From Fulvia fulva (lineage: Eukaryota > Ascomycota > Dothideomycetes > Mycosphaerellales > Mycosphaerellaceae): 64,000 nucleotides of DNA. Shown in pieces: positions 9,300 to 19,800 of the stretch. The stretch's first letter is position 1; each line of letters starts with the position of its first letter. The stretch covers positions 2,480,001 to 2,544,000 of the forward strand of contig NC_063022.1 of the NCBI RefSeq assembly GCF_020509005.1, given 5' to 3'. The translations under genes and the position numbers were made by a program. Under the pieces are notes generated by a model, which was not told the origin of the DNA, did no database searches, and saw only the letters and a program-made list of their open reading frames with translations.

Positions 9300-10860
9300 G
9301 CCGAACACTATCTAGCGACTCTCTACTTACTTCCTACCTCCTAGTATTCTCTAGAGGTATTAATTACGACGCCTTATCGAAGGTTAGAGACCCTCTAGAC
9401 TGAATATACTTACGCTTTCATACTTTTCGCTATATAAGGGCCTCGTTAGACTTACGTAGCTTACTAATCTCGCTTCGTATAAGAGCTATCTAATACGCTA
9501 TCTCTCTACTCCCTTTTATAAGCTAATATACCCCTTCCTATAACGAGTTTAGCGATGAACCTGCCCGGGCACGCATTTTGTTCGTTACTAGTGTCGATTA
9601 AGAGTCGAATTCTTTTATAGTTCGTAGTGTCTTCGACTCCTAAGGGGTAGAGTCCGGAGCTAGAGGGGTTAGCGTACGTAGCTTAATATTAAGCTTATCT
9701 ATTACTACCTATAGATTAAATAGAACTAAACTAGCGCCTCTAAAGCTCGATAGGATGTTCTCCTGTCTAAATATAGCGTCATAGGCTACCCGGAAGGCGC
9801 GTAGGAACTCTACTTTGTCGATATAAGTAATGCGCTAGCGTACTAAGCCCGAGAGCTAAGTACTATATACCTTCTTTAAAGGCGAATAGTAACCTACATC
9901 TAATAGCTAGAGTAAGTACGAGGCGTACGATAGTATATATAGGGCCAAGATCTTGTATTCCTTATATAGATTCTAGAATGCCTTCGAGTTATAGCTCTCG
10001 TAGCTATCGATAATAAGTAGTCTCTATACCCTAGTCGTACGAGCTATAGTATACTTCTAGAAATGCTCTAGCTACCGTATACTAAACTTATTATTAGTCT
10101 AGCCGTTCTCTATTAGCCCGATTGTCTAGTCTAGACCTAAGTTACCGTCTTAGTACTAGGTACTAACGTACTATTTACCTATAAGGATAACGTAGGGTAG
10201 GAGCGCTATTCCGTCTATATAGATAGTCTTAATTACTATTACCTATTCTCTATTGCCCTATTAAACGACCTTTCTCTTTCTACTACGCCTTTCTAAACCC
10301 GTAACGACGCTCTAAGACGTAATAACACCTATTATAAACCCTGTCTCGTCGAAGTTGTAGGTGTCCTAGTTAAGGATACTATACTTCTCCTTTATATTAC
10401 GTATAAGTAAGAACTACCTCTCGATAACGTCTAGATCTTCTATTAGGGCTCGCTAACGATCGTATCTACGTGTTATACGAACCTTTAGCTCACGATACCG
10501 CCTAATGAACCTGTCTATCTAATTAAGACTAGCGGGCTTAAGACCCTTCTCTTATAGTAATGAATCGGCTATTACTTGTATACTAGCCTTTAATAGCGGG
10601 AAACCTCTAAGATCTAGCTCGAGTATATACTCAAGTATTACCCTCTCTTCTAGCTCTATAAGCTTCTTCGAATTAGGCTCGTAGTCACCCCGAGGAGGTC
10701 GTCTATTCAATCGATACCCTAGTATAGTTCGAGACGCGTCGTATACCTTTCTAGTAAGTCGATTTGTAGTTATCGCGTCGCGTTTCGTGGCCTAGACAGC
10801 TAAGGTCAGTTTGGCCTCGTTTAAAGACAATATACGCTATAATAGTAGTTATATAGCTAT
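9300..10860 (-). pseudogene. Fot1/pogo transposase (DDE_1 family), RIP-degraded
   Basis: Reading down from about 10,860: an N-terminal helix-turn-helix/CENP-B-like part (LNEAKLTLAV ... DRFIRRYRELKVR near 10,500). Then the DDE core: YNFDETGFIIGVITS near 10,350-10,310 with the first Asp, KTIYIDGIALLPYVI, the second Asp in YRLLIIDSYESYNSKAF near 10,020-9,970, and the LLQLLDVGYYSPLKKVYS block near 9,905-9,860 with the third. It would cut and paste the element at TA. Many stops occur at expected Trp, Gln and His positions. The C-terminal end is uncertain. A patch at 9,541-9,600 keeps CA/TG and looks unmutated. Confidence 0.85.
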
Positions 10861-10868
10861 ATCTATAG

Positions 10869-10934
10869 AAGTGGTACAGTTCTTAGTAAAGGTAGCCCGC
10901 TCGGTAGTATAGCCCGCTCGGTAGTAAAGCACGT
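10869..10934 (-). repeat. Fot1 terminal inverted repeat (right)
   Basis: Reverse complement of 9,069-9,134 with only a few differences, all consistent with RIP (for example GCACGT against GTACGT). Followed by the TA target duplication. Confidence 0.85.
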
Positions 10935-10936
10935 TA

Positions 10937-12601
10937 CCGGGTTTACGCTTTAAGGTCTTCTAAGTATATTATAGCACCCCCTCTACTAGTTACCTAGGTC
11001 GTATAAAGACCTACGAGCTTATTACTTACGACTTCGTCTAGCCCGGCCTTTCGTAGTATATACGTAATAAGATCTTTAAGTACTATAAATACCGCTCGTT
11101 AAAACCCTCGTAGACGTAATACCTAGGGCTACTAAAACCCCTACTAATCCCGTTTAAACTATAGGACGAAATTGCTATAGATTTCGTAGTAGGACTACTA
11201 AAGAGTACTAATTACACTAGCGTTATATATACTAATGCCCTTACGATTACTAACCGTACGGGTAAGGGATGCTATATAATCCTAGTAAAGGAGATAACGG
11301 CCGAATATATCGCCGAGGTCTTCGTCTAGGACTACTACCGCTTATATAGTGCCCCTCTATCTATCGTTATAGATCGAGGTAGTTAGTAGCTATTAGCTTT
11401 TTAGTAACGCTTCTATAAACTAGTAGGGATAGTCTATAAGTTGTCTATAGCCTTCTATCCTAAGACCGATAGATAGTCTAAGAATACGAATAAGGAGATA
11501 GAGAAGTACCTCCGTGTCTTTGTCGACTACGTATAAGGAGATGAGGTATAGTAGCTTCCGCTAGCGGAATTCGTAAAGAATAACTACATTATAGAAGTAA
11601 TAGGTGTGTCGCTATTCTTTACCGAACGAGGTCGTAATCCTCGTACTAGTAACTTTAATAGAGATAGCCTCCCTAAGCGTCTAATACCTACTAAGTAATA
11701 CCTATCCGCCGAAAAGGTAGAGCGTGTTACTTAATAGATAAAGGACTTCCGTACGTACCTATACGAATACTTACGTTACGATTAAGCCCTATAAGTAGAT
11801 AATGCTAATATATACCGTACTATACTACCGCGATATAGCCTAGGCGACCGTATCTATATTAATACTAAGAACTAGAAGTTATTACGCCTAGCTAAGAAGC
11901 TTAATATCAAATAGTTCAGACCGGTAACAATTACTACCGCGCTCGGTAAGAATGCGTATAGTATTGCCCTACTAGAGACGATCCGCGTATATTACTCCTT
12001 CTATTCAAATTTTCTCCGACCGGTAGATCTAGAAGATAACGTACGACCGCCGCTAATTAAGGTTACTAATAAAACTAGTAATACGTTTAAGACCTAGGAG
12101 GTTAAACGCGTCCTAGATTCTAAGCCGAAGGGTAGAGGCATTACTATACTAGTGAAATAGAAGGGCTATTTAGATAGAAAGTCTACCTAGGAGCCCGCGA
12201 GCGTAGTATATAAGTATATACCGAAGGCAGTTATAGACTTTAAGTATAATAACCTAACTAAGTCTATACCGATCAACTTTTATCCGCTAGAAGATTAGAT
12301 TCCGAATAAGACCTTAGTCGATATAAGGCTAAACGCGAACGTAATAGATCTAGTACCTTAGTTAACCGTAACGGTATAGCCTCTACGTAAAGGTAATAGC
12401 CCTATAGCTCTAGCTAAGGATAACTATACGCCTAATACTAACGATAGCTATATTAAAAGGATTTTAGTAACTACCTCTAGTAAGTTATTAGAGCTAATAG
12501 ACGAAACAAACGATATAGAGGATAATAAAGCTTTCGTATTTACGCTAAGGGAGATTTAAGGATATACGCTTCGAGACGAAGGTGTTTTAGAGGGGGGGTA
12601 G
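10937..12601 (+). pseudogene. Chromovirus (Gyp-3) integrase with chromodomain, 3' part of the element
   Basis: Ty3/gypsy integrase on the plus strand, cut at its 5' side by the Fot1 junction. Seen in order: a degraded zinc-binding start (GRIKTYELITYDFV), the core IAIDFVVGL near 11,170 (first Asp), SIVIDRG near 11,360 (second Asp), KNTNKEIEKYLRVF near 11,480-11,520 (Glu), then PRYSLGDRIYINTKN near 11,830 and a C-terminal chromodomain at about 12,095-12,210 (EVKRVLDSKPKGRGI ... EPASVV). Chromodomains direct integration to heterochromatin. A G-rich polypurine tract (12,590-12,598) precedes the LTR. RIP stops throughout. Confidence 0.88.
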
Positions 12602-12806
12602 TGTCACGGCCGCTCCGGAAGTAAAGATTTCGAGTCTGATCACGTGACCCCTGGTCACGTGACCCGAATGACTAAGCTCGGCCCGATGCCGACGCCCGAC
12701 ACCTCGGCCTTTAAGTATAGGCCTCGTTCTTAGACTCTCTTCTCTCTTTAGCTATCGACTTCGTTAATACTACACCCTTATACTCTCGTACTATAGTCTC
12801 GTAACA
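12602..12806 (+). repeat. Gyp-3 3' LTR (205 bp)
   Basis: Starts TGTCACGGCC directly after the polypurine tract and ends CTCGTAACA, so it has canonical TG...CA ends. The first ~110 bases still contain many CA/TG and look hardly RIP-mutated, unlike the adjoining coding part. It contains two direct copies of TCACGTGACCC (12,640-12,650 and 12,655-12,665), each with a CACGTG E-box core, probably in U3. Confidence 0.8.
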
Positions 12807-14263
12807 ATAGACGACATACCTATTATAGTACTAAGGTTAGCCGATACCTAATAGTTTAAGAAGTAGTTTACGTAATACTTTAAGATTAAGGATCTCGGGG
12901 AACCGGAGAAACTACTAGGACTAAAGATTACTCGTAGTAGGCGTAACGGTACCCTAAAACTCGACTAGGGCTATAATATCCGTAAGGCCCTTACTAAAAT
13001 AGACATAGCAAAAGAAAAGGCAAGCCGAATACTCTTACTAATAGATAGTTACGATAATCTCCGTCCTATAGCCCCGAACGACAAGAGATATAGTAAGGAT
13101 AACTACTAGAGCGATAACAGGACCTAGATATAGCTAATAACTATAACGAGACCGGACCTAGCCTTCCTACTCGGGAGAACTAGTATATATATCGCGGATC
13201 TAATAAAGCGGTATATAAAAGTACTAAAGAAGGTCTCGAGATACCTAAGGTCGTTCCCCGACCTAGGGTTAATGTTTAGATATAGTAGCGGTGCCCTAAC
13301 TAGATACTTAGACTCCGACTACGCGATAGATCGAGTAGATAGGGTCTTAATTCTAGGATATGTCTAGCTAGTATACGGTACGCCTATATCCTAGATAAGT
13401 AGGAAGCAAAAGTCTATAGTAACCTCTACTATAGAGGTAGAGTTTATAGCGATAAACGCCGCCGCGAAACAATCCTAGTTCCTAGCGGCTATCCTCCGAG
13501 AGATAAACTACCCGGGGCTAGTAGGAGACTACTCTTTCTAACTAATAGTCCTAGCTAATAAGAGCACCGTCGACAAACTGAGACTAGTACGCCTTATAGG
13601 AGATAACTAGGCGGCTCTGACCTTAGTTAAGGACGCCTATATCTACAAAAGATCTAAGTATATTAATGTTACCTATAACTATATTAGGCACCTCTAGTAG
13701 TAGAGGAAGATCAAAGTGGAGTACTACTATACTAAGGAGATAGTAGTAGATAGTTTAACTAAACCGCTAGCCTGTCCCTAGTTCTAGACCTTCGTACGAT
13801 AGGTATAGCTAGTATAGTAGGAACAATCGTTCCTTACCTTACGACCTAAGTAGGAGTATTATAAATATAGGTTAGTAGGTATATCGTACGGTACTAAGAC
13901 TAACTTAGTATATACTAAGCTAGTCGAGACAAGAGTACGGTAATACTACCGAGATACCGTATAAATAGTAGGAGCGATTTAGAGGACCTAAAGTCGCTTA
14001 GCTAGTTAGTACGAGACTATCGGAGGAACTACCGTCGTAGGATAAGATATAGGTAAAACCGATAAGGCGTAGTAAAACAGAACTAGGACTAGAGCAATAT
14101 CCCTCTATATAGGTATAAGAGACGTAGTCTCTATACCGATAGTAGAGACACCTTTAGTACTAAATACTATTCTACTATATACCTTCGTATACTATATTAG
14201 TCCTTCCTCCTTCCCTAATACGTGTCCTAACTTCCGTATATATATATACTATACCTATTTAAC
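12807..14263 (+). pseudogene. Ty1/copia reverse transcriptase end and RNase H, fragment
   Basis: Copia-type sequence, RIP-degraded: FKIKDLGEPEKLLGLKITR near 12,870-12,930 (C-terminal reverse transcriptase), then the RNase H block with GYV-LVYGTPIS-ISRKQKSIV near 13,360-13,420, EVEFIAINAAAKQS near 13,435-13,475, and KYINVTYNYIRHL near 13,655-13,695. After about 13,770 there is no recognised domain up to 14,263, where the right palindrome arm starts abruptly. No LTR was found, so both ends look truncated. Confidence 0.82.
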
Positions 14264-14731
14264 AAGGGGTGTATTAGCTTATAAAAGGGAGTAGAGAGAT
14301 AGCGTATTAGATAGCTCTTATACGAAGCGAGATTAGTAAGCTACGTAAGTCTAACGAGGCCCTTATATAGCGAAAAGTATGAAAGCGTAAGTATATTCAG
14401 TCTAGAGGGTCTCTAACCTTCGATAAGGCGTCGTAATTAATACCTCTAGAGAATACTAGGAGGTAGGAAGTAAGTAGAGAGTCGCTAGATAGTGTTCGGC
14501 TAGTACTAAGGCTACGACGCTATAAGCGATATAGTAAGTCGGGGTATAACGTACGTACCTATTAAGTAGACTTACTAGATAGCGAAGAATCTAAAGAGGA
14601 ATTGTCCTCCTAGTAACGATTCTATAGGATATCGTCGTATTAAGATACCGTCGTAATTAAAGTATAAGTAGTATAGTTCTTAGTAAAGGTAGCCCGCTCG
14701 GTAGTATAGCCCGCTCGGTAGTAAAGTACGT
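14264..14731 (+). mobile_element. Fot1/pogo transposon, terminal fragment (right arm)
   Basis: 468-bp mirror of 9,069-9,536: the transposase C-terminal end and one terminal inverted repeat, with TA at 14,732-14,733. The rest of the element is missing here and copia sequence takes its place. Confidence 0.9.
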
Positions 14732-14754
14732 TATAGCTTATATATATATATAAA

Positions 14755-14851
14755 AGTAACCTAACTACGAAGCGAATATATCGGCCTCTAGAGGTACCTA
14801 TTATAGAGAAAGGTTCTAGAATATATAAATACTAGCTACCCCTACGGCTAT
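14755..14851 (+). mobile_element. Tad-3 LINE copy D, first piece (5' truncated)
   Basis: Matches the 3' part of Tad-3 (compare 29,980-30,075). Gyp-1 follows immediately. The LINE resumes at 54,246. A 10-base TATATATAAA at 14,745-14,754 recurs directly after the LINE tail at 54,671-54,680 and is a plausible, though low-complexity, target-site duplication. Confidence 0.8.
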
Positions 14852-15176
14852 TATAGACAACTAACTACCCTAGTAAGTAAGGGCGCGCCTAGTGACCTTA
14901 GAATGGCTTGCGCGTAGGTGTATATATTTGCCGGTCCGCGGGCCGTGAAATATATACTAAGATCCTAAAAGATAATAAATCTGAAATTCTTAGATTCCCG
15001 TATTTTTACCTTATAGAGATATTTTCGTAAATCCTAGCTTCCTACTAAGGTCGCCTCCTAACTATATATATCTTAGTAGTACCCCTATACACCTCTGCTA
15101 CGTAATTAACCGTTAAAGGTTAACGAGATTCGACGCGCAAATTTTAGGGTCTAAAGGGGCCCTTAGCTCGTTAATA
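14852..15176 (-). repeat. Gyp-1 3' LTR
   Basis: 325 bp, equal in length and nearly equal in sequence to 53,921-54,245. Most differences are G/A or C/T, as expected from independent RIP (for example GGCTTGCG against AGCTTACG). Confidence 0.93.
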
Positions 15177-16794
15177 TATCCTCCCCTATTACGAAACTGT
15201 CCCTAGTTTCACCTCCGCTACGCTAATATAGACTAAGAAACTATACCTATAAGTTATACGTAAAGAAGGCGGGTCCGGCGTCTAGTCAAGTAGTTAGTCT
15301 AGAGTTATTAAGGAGATCGTAAGTTCATTCTATAAGGGCTAAGGAGGCTAAGTCGAAGTCTAGTCTTTATAGTAAGCCTGCTCTTAAATCAAGGATATAG
15401 CCTAGAAATCGGTCAAGTACGCTAGAAACTAGGTACTAGAACTAGAAGCTAGTTAAACTAAGGTTAGAAACCAAAACCACTAAGTGAACTCCTTACGCCT
15501 AAGAAAAAGAAATAATAGAGTCCTGTCCCTCCTTTAGCCTAAATCCTAGTGAATTTGGCCATCTCCTCCGTAGTAAGGTTATAAGGCCGTACCTATAGTC
15601 TCGTCGGCTTAGATTCTAGTTCCGGAAGTATAGCAGCCCTATTAATACCTATTAGAAGTATATCGTTATCCTCTTCGTCGTTAGATCCGGACGTAGTAGG
15701 TCTATTCTTGTTCGGAAGATCGCCCTTTTCGATATTCTCGACATTAACCCTATCCTCTAGCGCTATAATGTCTTTAGCGTTAGGAAGATTAAGCTCCGGG
15801 TCCGGTCTTAACTATAGGATTAGCTTCAGGTTCTCTCGGGCTTATATACCCTTTAACCTCGTACTATTAAGCTCTTCGAGGACGTATATACCAAACCCTA
15901 AGTACACCTTAGCTACACGATACGGCCTAAGCTAGCGGTACCTAATCTTTCTAGATAGGTTATCCTTATACGGCTTGTCGAACTTGACTATAAGACCTCC
16001 GACCTAGAACCCCTAGAAGTTAATACTACGTTTAGTATCGAAGTATTCCTTACTTAGGGTACGAAGCCTTACTCTTCGTAACTATAACTCCTAAAGACAT
16101 ATGTCCCGTACCTATAACTAACGCGCCCGAATAGCTAATAGCTCCTCCGTTAATCTAATAGATCCCTATTTATAGTTCGCCTATATTAGGTATTCTACCT
16201 CGATCGGGACAATAGTACGATAGCTATATAGAACCTCCGCCGGCGTTATACCCGTAACTCTAGATACCGTAGTTCTATTAGCCTAAAGTACCGTAGTATT
16301 CTATCGTTCCTAGGACTTATAGGTGTTCTTAGTAAGCTTAGCTAATATAGCTAGAACAGGTCAATGTCCTACTTCTATAGTTATATTTGACTACGGATAG
16401 TAGGGTAAGATCCGGATGTACTTAATACCTATACTAATAAGTATCCTCTCTACCTCCCCTTTGTTAATACTAGCGTTATTAAGTACAATCTTATAGTAGT
16501 ATCTATATCGGCTAAACACTATCTCGTATAGGAACTTAGTAATCGCCCGTAAATTTAGAGGCTTCCGTACGACCTTCGTCTTAATCTACCTACTTAGAGC
16601 TTCTCGGGCGATAAGTAAGTACCCGTTTCTATATACGTAGACGGGATCGTAGTACTACCTCTCTCCTATAACCTACTAAGTCGATAAGTGCATTTCTCCT
16701 ACTCTCTAGTTACCTTCGCGAAAGTTGTAAGGAGTATAAGTCCTTACCTAATTCGATACGTCGGAGAAGTAGCCCTCCTAGTAATACCGGCTAG
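15177..16794 (-). pseudogene. Gyp-1 integrase C-terminal part
   Basis: Reverse-strand mirror of 7,006-8,623 with the same motifs and the same stops. It joins across the Tad-2 insertion to the integrase zinc-binding region at 21,960-22,060. Confidence 0.87.
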
Positions 16795-16807
16795 TAATAA
16801 GATTATA

Positions 16808-19800
16808 TAGATAGATAGATAGATATTTCATTAAGCTGTTGTAGTGCCCTTTAGCCTATATAGCTATACTATCTTATTTTTGTATATATAGAGGGGAAAC
16901 CGTGTTAGTGAAAACCCCTCCTCCTTCCCGCCTGTCTTTTCCTCCTCGTTATCGTCTTAAATTTCCCTTATTAGGGGTACGCTAGTGTTATAGGCCTACC
17001 CTAATGACTACCCTATCTATAACCCCCCTCGCTTCCGCCTCTTATCTATCTACTCCTCCGTCTTGCTCGCAATACTAAACTACTAGAGGTATCTCTACTA
17101 TAGTATCTACCGAGAGATTCGGCGAATGTTACCTTTGTCCCTAATAATTGACTTATAGTCTCTCCTTCCCGCTTAGTGCCTCTAATTTCCCCTGCCTCTC
17201 GCCCACTACGGGCATCTTAGTAGCATATATTCTAGGTTTTGCGATAGGTAGCTACACTAGTAGGCTAGGCTATAGATGTCTAGTACGCGTCTCCTAAATA
17301 GGTAGGCCCTTAATCTAATGTGTTCGGACCTAATTTGGATCGCTATACTTGCTTCGGCCCTTATTAGGTCCCTATATAGCTAGTAATTGTATCTCTAGAA
17401 GGCTCGGAGCGCTATCGGGCCTATTGTCTTAGGGGGCTTCCTTTTCTAGTCCTGCTCCTATAGGTAGCTCGCTATCTATTCCGCTAGGCTTTAGGTCTTA
17501 GCCTTGCTCCCGCCGGCCTAGCGAGTCCTACGCTCCTCCTCCTTTCGTGCTAGCCATTCGGTGCTTGTCTATACGGCCGTAAGGGTAGTAAGGTCATCCT
17601 CTTTTTAGCTTGTCCTATGTCCTACCCCTCTCCGGTAGCGGCTTTCTATCTTATTCTTTACCTCCTAGATCGTAGTTTGTACTAGGTAACCTATCGTCTT
17701 TACCGCGTATTAAATTCTTATTCCCCGGATGTACTAGCCGATTAGTAGTATTCCTGTCTCTATTTCTACCGTACTTATTAACGTTGTCTTATATACGCCT
17801 AGTACCCTACGTAGGTTACCTACCTATGTCCTATCTAGGGGTTACTCTATCCGTTTCGGGATCGGCTTGCCTACGCCTCCTATTCCCTAAATCTATGCCC
17901 CGTATAATATAGCTAGTCTAACGATCGCCTTATACATTACTCTTGCCTTATCGAATGTTACTCCCTATATAGATGCCGTAAGCCTCTTTATTGAGACTTC
18001 GTTAACTTACGCTCGACTCTAGGCTTTCTTAATCTATATATTCTAGCTTAGCTTCGGGTCGAGCTAGATCCCTAGTACTCATAGCTCCGCTAATAGCTTA
18101 GTCTCGTAGCCTTAGAATCTTACCGCCGCCTTTAGATTATAGTATATTCTCGCTTTACTAAAGTGTATAAGTTAGTACTTTTTAGGGGCGAACCGGGCAC
18201 TATACTTCTTTGCCTACTCCTCGCATTTCTTATGCCTATCTTTAAGGAGGCGATAGTTCTCTTCTGTCGAGTCTGACTAAGCTAGGATGTTTGTATCGTC
18301 TACGAACCCCGATACTAAGGTTTACGGAGAGGTGAGTAGGGGGATTAGGTCCGACATAAATATTAGAAACAGGATAGAGGAGAGAGTAGATCCCTAAGGT
18401 ATTCCAGTCTCTGCCTTTACCGGGTCGGACGTATACCTTCCTAGGACTAGGTATGTCGTCCGTTCCTAGAGAAAGGAGTAGACAAACGACGTTACCTACT
18501 AGGGGATGCCTTTCTGCTATAGGATATGTATTAGCCTTTCGTATAAGACGTTGTCGAAGGCCCCTACGATATCGAGGGATAGTAAGGACGCCGCTCGGTT
18601 CCTACCGTAGTGCTAGAGGGTCTGAATTTGCTCCCTAATTAGCTCTATTACTATTAGTGTCGATCGCTAGCTTTTTCCCCCTATCTGTGTTACTAGGAGT
18701 ACGTGGTTGTCCTCGGCTAGCTACGTAAGTCTCTAGGCTACTATCTTTTCTAGGACCTTCCCTATCGTATTTAGAAGTGCTATTAGTCTGTACGACTTGG
18801 GCTAAGCATAGTCTTCCTTCTATAGCTTACGTAGCACTACTGTTATAGACTCTCTATACGGCTTCGGGTAATACCCTAGCCGTAGGTACGCGGTAAATAG
18901 GTTTATAAGGCTCGGCGCGATCTCTTCTCTATACTCTTTTAGTAGTACGTTTAGTATCCTGTCTAGGCCTAGGGCTTTTCGTCCTTTTAGCTTACTTATA
19001 ACTCCTATTACTATATTAGAGCTAACCGCCTAATCTATATCTAGGGGTTCCGGGTATATACTCGGGTCGATATCCGTAAGGTCTACCTCTACTTACGTCG
19101 AAAAGAAATAGTCGGCTAATACTTTTGCCTTACCCCGGGGCGTAGCCTAGGCAATCCCTTCGCGGTCTACAATTAGGGGGAAGTGAGGGGCTTGTTGCTC
19201 TTTAGGTAGTCGTGCCTATTTAGTAAGTCTCTATATCTGTTCCGGGTTTTCTATAACGAGCCCGATCGTCGCTCTCTAGTCCTATAGCTTATCGCGTCTT
19301 ATCTATGCCTTCTTCTCTTATATCGCGCGATAGTATTGCTCCTACGTCTCTTAGGTATACTCCTTCGTCTACTGTCGCCTTGCCCCTCTAGCCTCCCTTA
19401 CCTTCGTAGAGCATTTAGGGGTCTAGAAGGCCTTCTACTACGTTAAGGGCCGGAGTAACGGCGTATATTATTCCGCTACTTACTATATAACCGAGGTAAT
19501 CTGATCCGCTACTTAATCTAGCTAAGCTGTCGTCTCGAGTTCTCTATACTATAGTAGGTTCGCTATTAGGAAGCCTCTTATATCGTCCTAGCGTACCTTC
19601 TTCTAGTTACGGCGTAGTTCGTTTACTAGCTCCTCTATCGCCTTTACCTCTAGCGTCGTTTAGATAGGGATATAGTCTAAGGAGGCTTCTAGCGCGTAGT
19701 TCGGTCGGCATTAGACTAGTCTCTCTTCAAGTTCTCGTAATAGAAAGTATAGGTCGATCGTACTTATACTAGTACGGGCCTTCTACGTCTCTGTTCCCTT

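Larger units (their letters stand above)
2390..9536. repeat. Left arm of a 7.1-kb inverted repeat (palindrome)
   Basis: Base x in this arm pairs with base 23,800-x in the right arm. Several stretches compared by eye are identical, including the RIP-type substitutions. Differences were seen only at the edges. At 2,394-2,430 the left arm keeps C where the right has T, as in GGCAATAG against GGTAATAG. There is one mismatch near 9,530. The arm contains, in order, a 5'-truncated Tad-2 LINE, a gypsy integrase end with LTR, a scrap of Tad-3 LINE and the end of a Fot1/pogo element. Confidence 0.95.
9069..10934 (-). mobile_element. Fot1/pogo-type DNA transposon, complete, RIP-degraded
   Basis: 1,866 bp with ~66-bp terminal inverted repeats (9,069-9,134 and 10,869-10,934) beginning ACGT(A/G)CTTTACTACC, flanked by TA on both sides (9,067-9,068 and 10,935-10,936), as expected for the Tc1/mariner-pogo superfamily. 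The transposase is read on the minus strand. Size and structure match the fungal Fot1 group. Only its last 468 bp recur in the right arm (14,264-14,731), so the inner edge of the palindrome falls inside this transposon. Confidence 0.92.
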
